From: Clostridium sp.
Lineage (GTDB): Bacteria > Bacillota_I > Bacilli_A > RF39 > UBA660
Direction of reading: 5' to 3'
NCBI GenBank assembly: GCA_022010095.1
Contig: CP091739.1
Location: 744,001 to 808,000, forward strand
Length of the DNA stretch: 64,000 nt
This document shows, in pieces, positions 56,013 through 64,000 of this stretch. Each line of letters starts with the position of its first letter. Position 1 is the first letter of the stretch. Made by a program: the position numbers and the translations under genes. The notes under the pieces were generated by a model. That model saw nothing but the letters and a program-made list of their open reading frames with translations. It ran no database searches and was not told where the DNA came from.

Positions 56013-56429
56013 TTATTGCAACTGATAAAATCCTATACTTTCTTTTTTTAAATCCTTATTATCAATTTTTTTATATTTTTCATTTTTCATCTACAGAATA
56101 AATAACTAAAGTTTTTTTATTTTTTTCTAAAGTTATGTTCAAATTATCTTTTTTTCTGTAATCAGTTAATTTATTTAAAAATATTTTTCTATATTATCAA
56201 TATCATTATAATCAAATGAAATATCATAATTATTTTTTATTATATACATACCCACCATATGGACCATATATAGTTTCTAAATATATTCCCGCCTTTTCTA
56301 ATTCGTTTTTATACATTTTTACCATTCTATTACTAACTTCTAGTTTATTAGCCAAATCCTGAACAGAATACTTTTTGACCACTTTCTAAAAATCTTTAGC
56401 ATAGCTAACACATTATTAATCTTTCCCAT
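56013..56429 (-). CDS. HTH-type regulator (HTH_11, WYL-like N-terminus)
   Basis: AAAGAGGAATTG precedes ATG 56429. The DNA-binding part reads KYSVQDLANKLEVSNRMVKMYKNELEKAGI, then YGPYGGYVY, the wing motif of HTH_11/DeoR-WYL-type regulators. A short C-terminal part (FDYNDIDNIEKYF, FEHNFRKK) follows without a clear WYL domain, so the protein of about 135 residues is a short form. It is divergent from the glycosylase gene and may regulate it or the nucleotide operon. Four indels. Confidence 0.72.
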
Positions 56430-56580
56430 AAATCAATTCCTCTTTAAATTTCAAGTTCCATTTAATATTTATTAACATTATTTTAACATATTATTTTTTT
56501 GAAAATTTAACATTCAATGAATTTATTAATTAATCAAAGCATGATATAATTTTTCTTAAATATACGAAAGGAAATTATAT

Positions 56581-57353
56581 ATGTATAACGAATTATTAAA
56601 TAGTATTTTTAGAAACAATGAAAGATAACAATTATACTTTAGTTGAATTAGAAACAACAATCGCAATTAATAAACGAAAAGCTGGAAAAATCTCTTTTTC
56701 ATTTGATGAACATATCGAAGGTTTAATTTGGTCACTACTTAGTAACCAAAGACCATGGAAAGGAATATCAGAAAACAAAGATAACCTAATAAAAAAATAT
56801 TTCATAATTTTTGATTATAAATACATTCAAAAAGAAAACCCAGACACTTTTTATTACAGAACTTATAAAAAAATAAAATGTGGAAACCTAGTGCGATAAA
56901 AGCAACACATGTATAGCTTAAAAGTATAATATTGAAATGTTTAAAAAAATATAATTAAAAAAAATATGGAAGCATGGACAATTTTTGTAACGTCTGATAC
57001 CCCATATAATATAGCAAAAAAAATCTCAAATGGAAAAATATAAATTGAAACAAATTGGTTTTCCTTTGGCAATGGAATACTTGCGAAATGTTGGAATTGA
57101 TACTGTTAAGCCTGATGTTCATATTTGTAGAATACTAGGTAAAAAGAGACTTGCATTATCAAAATGGGATGTAGCAAAAGAACAAGAAGCAGCTGATATA
57201 ATTAAAGATATTGCAGATAAAGTTGGTCTTACAGCTTCTGAAGTTGACTATATTTTCTGGCAATTTTGCGCAAATGGTTATGCCGAAATATGTACCAAAA
57301 AGCCAAAATGTGAAATATGCAAAGCTAAAAAATATTGCCAATATAGAAAATAA
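56581..57353 (+). CDS. HhH-GPD DNA glycosylase, endonuclease III-like with iron-sulfur loop
   Basis: GAAAGGAAATTATAT precedes ATG 56581. Frames join as MYNELLNSIFR, VELETTIAINKRKAGKISFSFDEHIEGLIWSLLSNQRPW, then KQIGFPLAMEYLRNVGIDTVKPDVHICRILG with VxDxH, the Asp of the HhH-GPD core, and the end CTKKPKCEICKAKKYC, a [4Fe-4S] loop (Cys-X6-Cys-X2-Cys-X5-Cys like). About 255 residues. It excises damaged bases; substrate range is not clear. Indels at 56615, 56895-57015. Confidence 0.8.
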
Positions 57354-57495
57354 TAATTCAAATAATTATTATTTCTTTAAAAAGATCTCACTATATCAAT
57401 TTTCAAATAATCTCATTATTTACATATGAAAATCAAATATACAAATAACATATTTTTTTATTATTTGAATATATTAAATATGAAAGTGAGGATAT

Positions 57496-58474
57496 ATGAA
57501 AAAAATATTTTTTTAACTATCTTTTTCATTAGTTGCAATAATAGTTTTAACTATAATAATTGGTATAAGAGAAAAAAAGAATCTAAAAATGAAAAGTTAG
57601 TTGTTGCGGAAGTAACACATTCTGTATTTTATACTCCATGGTATGTATCTATAGAAAATGGATACTTTAAAGATGAGAATATTGATATTGAAATAGTACT
57701 TACTCCTGGTGCTGATAAAGTTGGTACTGCTGTATTAAGTAAAGATGTTAATATTGGATTTTCTGGACCTGAAGCAACTGTTTACATTTATAATAATTCT
57801 AAAGAAAAAAAACTACTTACATTCGCATCTTTAACTAAAAGAGATGGACAATTTATAGTTGGTGACTGTAAACTAAAAAGACAATTTTACACTTAATGAT
57901 TTAAAAAGGTAAAAAGATACTAGCTGGTAGAAATGGTGGTATGCCATTATTAATGTTTAAATATGCTCTTCATGAAAATGGTATTAATGAAAGTGATATT
58001 AATATTGATACAAGTATAGAGTTTAATGCTCTTACAGGTGCTTATATAAGTGGCCAAGGAGACTTTGTGAATCTATTTGAACCAAATGCTTTAAATATAG
58101 AAAAACAAGGTTATGGTTGCCCTCTTACATCACTTGGTAACTTATCAGGAATAGTTCCATATACAGCATTTTATGCTCGTGAAGAATTTATAAATAACAA
58201 TAAAGACTTGATACAAAGATTTAATAATGCTCTTAATAAAGGCATAAAATTCACTAAAGAAAATGATAGTGAAACTATCGCAAAAGCAATAATAAATCAA
58301 TTTCCTGATACAAGTTTAAAAGATCTAACAATACTAATAGATAGATATAAAAAAATGCAGACTCATGGTATGATAATACATATGTTGACAGTAAAGATTA
58401 TGACAAGTTAATAGACATACTTTACTACGGTAAATTTATAGATAATAAACTAGATTCTAATATATTAATAACAA

Positions 58475-58491
<17 letters not shown>
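57496..58491 (+). CDS. ABC substrate-binding lipoprotein-like protein, NMT1/SsuA/ThiY type
   Basis: GTGAGGATAT precedes ATG 57496. An N-terminal helix (LTIFSLVAIIVLTIIIGI) anchors the protein. The fold motifs are VAEVTHSVFYTPWYVSIENGYFKDENIDIEI, GADKVGTAVLSKDVNIGFSGPEATVYIYN, LNDLKGKKILAGRNGGMPLLMFKYAL and GDFVNLFEPNALNIEKQGYG. The family binds sulfonates, taurine, nitrate or thiamine precursors; the ligand cannot be told. It overlaps the ATPase gene by 17 bases. About 330 residues. Indels at 57535, 57875, 58355. Confidence 0.87.
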
Positions 58492-59229
<738 letters not shown>

Positions 59230-59237
<8 letters not shown>

Positions 59238-60010
59238 AGAGCAAAAAGACTTTTTAAAAAAGATTAAAAGAAATAAAATAATTATTCTTATGACTCAAAT
59301 ATCAATATTCATACTATTTATACTTATATGGCAAATACTATCAAATAAAAAAACATAATTAATACATTTATAACTAGCTCACCTAAAAAAAATACTTATA
59401 ACTATTAAGAATTTATATATTCAAAATAATTTATTTACTCACATATTTGTTACTGTAAAAAGAAACATTAATATCATTTATAATAACAAGTATACTATCA
59501 TTATTAATATCAATTATACTTTATAATCATAGTTTTTATTGCTAAAGTATTAGATCCATATCTTACAATATTAAATAGTCTTCCAAAAGTAGCACTTGGC
59601 CCTATTATAATAATATGGATAGGTGCTAATATAAAAAGTATTATCTTAATGGCTATACTTATTTCATTAATAGTAAGCATACAAACAATATATAATGGAT
59701 TTATAAGTACAGATAAGTTAAAGATAAAGTTATTAAAAAAACGTTTGGTGCATCTAAAAAAAGATATATTGTTAAATGTAGTATTACAAGAGAATAAAAA
59801 AAGACAATACTAAATACATTTAAGATAAATATATCAATGTGTTTAATAGGTGTAATTATGGGAGAGTTCTTAACTTCTAAAGCAGGAATTGGTTATTTAA
59901 TATTATATGGTTCACAAGTATTTAATTTAGACTTAGTAATGACAGGTGTATTCTTATTAACAATAATTTCAATAATAATGTATAAAGTCATATCAAAAAA
60001 ATACAGATAA
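59230..60010 (+). CDS. ABC permease, SsuC/TauC/ThiX type
   Basis: The ATG overlaps the ATPase gene. Helix IIILMTQISIFILFILIWQIL at the start, then HIFVTVKETLISFII, DPYLTILNSLPKVALGPIIIIWIGANIKSI (the EAA-like cytosolic loop region), LLKTFGASKKRYIVK and GEFLTSKAGIGYLILYGS, as in BPD_transp_1 permeases of this class. About 255 residues with six indels. Its stop lies in the terminator stem. Confidence 0.87.
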
Positions 60011-60032
60011 ATGATTCTGTATTTTTGTGTTT
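59999..60032 (+). terminator. Rho-independent terminator of the ABC operon
   Basis: AAATACAG pairs with CTGTATTT around a 10-base loop, then T residues. Confidence 0.7.
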
Positions 60033-60036
60033 TTAA

Positions 60037-60247
60037 TTATATTAGTTTTTTTATTTGTATCTCTAGCTGGGCTTCTTTTTCATTGTGAGTAAATAGTCTT
60101 CTTTATTTATTTTACTCCAATCAATAATTCTATTTAATTCTTTTTAATATCATATTTAAACAAATTCTAGTGCTTTCGATTTAGTAATTCGTTCTTCTTT
60201 AGATAATTCAACTTCATTAATAATACCAAGTTTATTTTTTTAAGCAT
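60037..60247 (-). CDS. Small protein of unknown function
   Basis: AAAGGTGATATA precedes ATG 60247. About 70 residues: LGIINEVELSKEERITKSKALELF, then ELNRIIDWSKINKEDYLL and KEAQLEIQIKKLI. The start (ExELSKEEERIxKxKAxELF) recalls the N-terminal helix of Fic-family proteins, but the rest of that domain is missing. It could be a small antitoxin-like or truncated protein. Three indels. It is convergent with the ABC operon. Confidence 0.5.
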
Positions 60248-60445
60248 TATATCACCTTTTTTTACTATAAATGTTTTTATCATAATATAAAAGTTTTTTT
60301 CTATTACTTAAGAATAATTTATATCTTAATAATTTTATTTATTATATGTTTTTTTATTAAACAAAAATTATATTATAGATACTATTATTACAAAAAAATA
60401 ATAAAATATGTTATAATCAAATAAAGGTAAGATAAAGGAGGAAGT

Positions 60446-60904
60446 ATGGAAGAAAAATAATAATAAAATTATAAACACTGTTTCATTTGGTGCCGGAATG
60501 ATACCAGGAATAGTTATAACAAGTTTATTGCTATTTATTCCAGTTGTTAACAATATAATACTTAAAGGTTATGTAGTATATCCGATTGTTGCGGTGATTC
60601 TATCATATATGATTGGTAGTATGATTTCTTCATCTAAATTGGATAAATACTATGAGTCAATAGTACCTAGCAAAAAATATGCTGGTTATGATTCAACAAA
60701 TTATAAAAGAATTTACAAAGATGATATAGATTCTTTTTGCTGATACAAGTGAAATATTGATAGGCAAAAAGATTAATAATTTAGATAATCGTAGAATGAT
60801 TAAAAAAAGTTTATGAAAAAAATATAAAGGTTTAATTCCAAAAAGAATTAATTGCATTATTAATTGTTACTGTAATAGTTATAATTATTGGATTGTTTAT
60901 ATAA
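60446..60904 (+). CDS. Small membrane protein of unknown function
   Basis: AAAGGAGGAAGT precedes ATG 60446. Two hydrophobic helices (FGAGMIPGIVITSLLLFIPV and YVVYPIVAVILSYMIGSM) are followed by a cytosolic part KYAGYDSTNYKRIYKDDID, DTSEILIGKKINNLDNRRMIKKVYEK, and a final helix (LIALLIVTVIVIIIGLFI). About 150 residues. Not recognised. Its first codons and leader are nearly the same as those of the gene at 63313 (MEEKNN..II). Three indels. Confidence 0.58.
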
Positions 60905-60934
60905 ATTAAAGAACTTGGAAGGAGGTGTTTTTAG

Positions 60935-61260
60935 ATGGATAATCAATTATTTAAAACTGATATTGAAGTTAAAAAAAGCTATTGAGTTAATAAAAGCTAA
61001 TGTTGAAGAAATTTTAGCAAGTAATTCTAAAGATTATTATGGATCAACATTTATGAATATGACAAAAAAAACTTTTTTTATATTTGCAACAATTAAATAA
61101 GCATTACAAAGAAGTACCTGAATATGAGGAAGCTAAAAAATTAATTGAAAGCATTGCAAATAAGGATCAACGTTTTTGTTGAATATTTCAAACAATTTGT
61201 TAATGAAAAAAATATAAAAACTGCTTTTTTATTTAGTGCTACTGTAATTTTGAATTCTTG
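60935..61260 (+). CDS. Small helical protein of unknown function
   Basis: AAGGAGGTGTTTTTAG precedes ATG 60935. About 105 residues: NQLFKTDIEVKKAIELIKANVEEIL, DYYGSTFMNMTKKTF, YKEVPEYEEAKKLIESIANKDQRFVEYFKQFVNEKN. It looks all-alpha and soluble. The end is not certain because of indels near 60975, 61065, 61175; the listed end is an estimate before the terminator. It is 30 bases downstream of the membrane protein gene, so likely co-transcribed. Confidence 0.5.
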
Positions 61261-61276
61261 GTATAAGCATTTAAAA

Positions 61277-61307
61277 GGTTATAGTTATATAGTAGCTATA
61301 ACCTTTT
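61277..61307 (+). terminator. Rho-independent terminator
   Basis: GGTTATAG and CTATAACC form a strong stem (extended by TTA/TAG) with a short loop, followed by five T residues. Confidence 0.75.
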
Positions 61308-61327
61308 TCTGTTAGGAGGAAAATAAA

Positions 61328-62415
61328 ATGAAAAACATAGATAAATTCAAAGGTTGTTTAATTGGCGGTGCAGTTGGTGATGCTTTGGGATATCCTATTG
61401 AGTTTGTAAAACTAGCTAAAAACGAAAGAATAACCAAGTACGAAAATAAAGGGATTATTTCGGATGATACACAAATGTCTTTGTTTACTGCAAATGGATT
61501 ATTATGGGGTGAAACTAGATTTAGTATGAGAGGCATAGCACCAGATGTATCCGATTGTATATATTTAGCTTATATGGACTGGTACAAAACACAAAAAAGA
61601 AATAATAATGAAATAAAAAGTGTCTTGGCTAGCAAGTATTCCAGAACTAAATGTTAATCGTGCTCCAGGAAATACTTGTTTAAATGCTTTAGGAAGCAAT
61701 AAAAAAGGTACTATTGAAAATCCTATAAATAATAGTAAAGGTTGCGGAAGTGTAATGCGTGTTGCACCGATTGGTTTATTTTTTTGAGCCACAAATAAAA
61801 TCATTACACGAAATAGGAAAATATGGAGCAGAAGCTGGAGCAATAACACACGGACATCCTTTAGGAATAATACCTTGCTATGTCTTGACAATTATAATAA
61901 ATAATCTTGCTTATACAAATAAAACGATTGAAGAAGCAACAGATGAAGCTATTGAGATGTTAAAAATAAATTTTGATATTTTTGACAAGGAAAATAGAGA
62001 CTATTTTATTGCTTTAATTAACAAAGCAATAAAATTAGCACATAACAAGTTTATTAGTGATAAAAAAGCTCTTGCAGAATTGGGCGAAGGATGGGTTGCT
62101 GAAGAAGCTCTTGCTATAGCTCTCTACTCTACAATTAAATATAGCAACAATTTTGAAAAAGCAATTATATGCTCAATAAATCATAATGGAGATAGTGATT
62201 CCACTGGTGCCATTGCAGGAAACATTATTGGAACTTATTTAGGATATAATAAAATCCCTAGTTATTATATTGAAAATTTAGAATTAAAAGATATAATTTT
62301 AGAAATTGCTGAAGATTTGTATAAAGGTTGTCCTATAAGTGAGTATTCAAATGATAAAGATGAATACTGGCAAAGTAAATATCTATATCTAAAAAGAGAT
62401 TTATCTAAAAAATAG
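61328..62415 (+). CDS. ADP-ribosylglycohydrolase (DraG-like)
   Basis: GTTAGGAGGAAAATAAA precedes ATG 61328. DraG-type enzymes remove ADP-ribose from proteins or metabolites. The N-terminal [20 protein letters not shown], the metal motif [53 protein letters not shown] and C-terminal [26 protein letters not shown] (GDxDSTGA) are all present. About 362 residues. Two indels, near 61625 and 61785. Downstream is a DUF1963 protein and small genes; such enzymes are often found with effector or immunity genes (inference). Confidence 0.92.
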
Positions 62416-62484
62416 AAAAATTAAAAAAAGAAAAATATATGATAATGGTAAAGTTATTTTAAATGAAAGGAAGTAGATAAAAAA

Positions 62485-63287
62485 ATGAATGAAAAAAAAT
62501 AACAGAAATAATATCTGAATATAAGAAAAAAACAGAAAAAAAGAATGCTGTTTTATAAATTATTCAAATGAAGCACCAAGTATATTAGATGATAAAATTG
62601 GTGGTAAGCCATATTTACCTATTGGAGAAGAATATCCAAAAGATAAATATGGAGACCCTATGGCTTTGGTTATACAAATAAATTTAACAAAGTTAAATTT
62701 AGCTGGTTATCCAAAAGGTATTTTTAGAACTATTTGTTACAACTAATGAAGATGACCTTTTTGACTTTGAAGTAGCTGATGGAAGTTTTGAGACTAGATT
62801 ATTTAAAGAAGGACTAGAATATCAAACTACACTACCAGAAGTTGAATTAAAAATCCTTTTTTTAGTAAATGGACCTTTTTAAAAATAGAGTTTCATAAAG
62901 GAAAAAAATGAGTATGCCATATAATATGGGAGATGACGAAGCTATAAAAAAATGTTGTTAAATTTATTTGAGGAAAAATTTAATGTAAAAGTAAATTATC
63001 CAATGGAATTGAAACAATTATTTGGTGTAGATTATTACGATTTACAAGATAAATTAAAAGATGATTCCGAATTTTCTTCTCACATAGGTGGATATGCTTC
63101 CTTTGCAAATGATCCGGACATAGATTATTTAACTAAAAAAATGAATGTTTGATTTTTCTTACTTCTGATTTAGACAAAAAAATTTGATTTAGGTAATGCT
63201 TATAGTTTTTTTATGTATTAATCTCAAAAGCGGACTTTATTAAATAATAACTTTTCGGACATTACTTGTAACTTTGAGTGGTCGTAA
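62485..63287 (+). CDS. DUF1963 (YwqG-like) protein
   Basis: GAAAGGAAGTAG precedes ATG 62485. Stitched frames give SILDDKIGGKPYLPIGEEYPKD (the KxGGxPxxP motif), PMALVIQINLTKLN, GIFELFVTTNEDDLF, KIEFHKGKNEYMPYNMGDDEA, DDSEFSSHIGGYASFANDPD and the end FINNNFSDITCNFEWS, typical of DUF1963 (GGYpxf). About 260 residues. Its function is unknown; YwqG-type proteins often accompany polymorphic toxin loci. Seven indels. Confidence 0.85.
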
Positions 63288-63312
63288 AATATTAAATAGA
63301 AATGGAGGAAAT

Positions 63313-63557
63313 ATGGAAGAAAAAAATAATAAAATTATTATTAACGAAAAAGAATATGATTTAATTTCCTATGTTACTATTGATATAGGCAATTTTATTG
63401 TTTATACAGATAATAAACCACTAGGAAATAACAAAGTTGCTTTTATATATTAATAGAGTATCTAAAAAAATAATAATGAAATATTATTAGACGAAGTGGA
63501 AAATGATGAAATAACTAAGATTTTTTTAATGCTATAAAAAGAAAGGTTGATGAATAA
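63313..63557 (+). CDS. Small DUF1292-like protein
   Basis: TGGAGGAAAT precedes ATG 63313. About 80 residues: KIIINEKEYDLISYVTIDIG, FIVYTDNKPLGNNKVAFYI, EILLDEVENDEITKIFNAIKRK. Its plan is the same as that of the gene at 46684. The TAA overlaps the next ATG (TAATG). Two indels. No known function. Confidence 0.58.
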
Positions 63558-63859
63558 TGGATAGTACACAAAAATATTCTAATTTAGCTGATTACTCAAT
63601 AGAACTTAGTAAAAGTATGCAAAAATTTGATAGAGTTTATATGTCATCAAAACCGCCAAGACAAATGGGAAGCTTTGAAGTTACGTTGCAAAGCATAAAT
63701 AATTTAATGCACGATATTAAAGAAACTTTAAAAATGCAAGGAAATATGAAAAAACTTGCAGTAATTGACCCTGTTGCTAAAAAAGATAACAAAAGTGCTA
63801 AAAAAGCAGCTGATCAAATAAATTCAATTAAATCAGAAGTTAATCAAAAATTTAAGTAG
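63557..63859 (+). CDS. Helical small protein of unknown function
   Basis: An intact 100-codon gene. It starts MDSTQKYSNLADYSIELSK, has the conserved-looking SSKPPRQMGSFEVTLQ, and a Lys-rich alpha end (NKSAKKAADQINSIKSEVNQ). It looks like a coiled-coil-type soluble protein. It is coupled to the previous gene by TAATG. Not recognised; with the DUF1963 protein and the following gene it may form one operon. Confidence 0.6.
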   Translation: MDSTQKYSNLADYSIELSKSMQKFDRVYMSSKPPRQMGSFEVTLQSINNLMHDIKETLKMQGNMKKLAVIDPVAKKDNKSAKKAADQINSIKSEVNQKFK

Positions 63860-63885
63860 ATTAAAAAGAGGAATATTTTAAACAA

Positions 63886-64000
63886 ATGGAATTAGCAGGA
63901 AAACAATGTAGAGAAGTAGAAAGTGCTATAAAAGATAAAGAAGATCGTACAAGGTTCCACGATGCTAGTAGAAGTTTTTTATTAATGGTATACGAAGCAA
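63886..64000 (+). CDS. Partial gene at the right edge, unknown
   Basis: AAGAGGAATATT precedes ATG 63886. The first 38 codons read MELAGKQCREVESAIKDK, then EDRTRFHDASRSFLLMVYEA with no break; the gene leaves the window. The start is helical and charged. No family can be assigned. It follows the helical gene by 26 bases. Confidence 0.55.
   Translation, partial: MELAGKQCREVESAIKDKEDRTRFHDASRSFLLMVYEA

Overview
The window is very AT-rich, Gram-positive-type bacterial DNA. Ribosome binding sites (AGGAGG-like), Sigma-A-type promoters (often extended TGnTATAAT) and standard stop codons (TGA is used as stop, TGG as Trp) fit a low-GC Firmicute. The gene set (teichoic acid pathway with TarIJ, LtaS, LCP, class B sortase, SipW-type peptidase, Tad-like pilus, DUF6273 and DUF285 surface proteins) suggests an uncultured gut Bacilli lineage of the RF39/ML615J-28 or Erysipelotrichia-like kind. 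The lineage is inference. Nearly every gene is split by one or more one-base indels in A/T homopolymers while conserved residues continue in the next frame. I therefore annotate reconstructed full-length genes and treat the breaks as likely assembly error, not decay. No rRNA, tRNA or CRISPR array was seen.

Region 1 (1-10321, minus) is a wall teichoic acid operon read tagO, gpsA, tarI, tarJ, two CDP-glycerol/ribitol phosphotransferases, a DUF6056 membrane protein fused to a PIG-L deacetylase, an ABC-2 permease and its ATPase, then a HAD phosphatase. Many junctions are ATGA or TAATG overlaps. Region 2 (10465-16959, plus) encodes a secreted glucosaminidase ending in a dockerin, a membrane-anchored cohesin protein and an LCP ligase, so it continues the cell-wall theme. 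An LtaS-type lipoteichoic acid synthase follows on the minus strand (18684-20716).

Region 3 (20823-36177, minus) is a pilus and surface locus: class B sortase, two small anchored proteins, a giant Cys-rich secreted protein, a pseudopilin fused to a C39-like peptidase, two CpaB/SAF proteins, TadA, TadB, TadC, a pilin with its own promoter and terminator, a pseudopilin, a CpaE/TadZ-like protein and a VirB2-like membrane protein. A type IV prepilin carrying DUF6273, a thioredoxin-like protein, QueG and an HD protein follow.

Region 4 (39695-53400) is the most unusual. Two SipW-type/camelysin-like DUF6273 surface proteins have related promoters. In one, a nine-G tract fills part of the -35/-10 spacer, as in phase-variable promoters. 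The last ~140 bases of the same gene are about half G+C with foreign codon use, suggesting a variable cassette or a diversity-generating-retroelement target. Between the two genes lie a 22-residue membrane peptide gene flanked by long inverted repeats (candidate type I toxin or small element), large unknown genes, and an AbiL/RloAB-like defence pair. PcrA and a SipW signal peptidase complete the block.

Region 5 (53514-64000) holds a nucleotide-housekeeping operon (deoxyribosyltransferase, two P-loop kinases, Maf), a regulator, an EndoIII-like glycosylase, an SsuA/ThiY-type ABC transporter, and a run of small proteins around an ADP-ribosylglycohydrolase and a DUF1963 protein.
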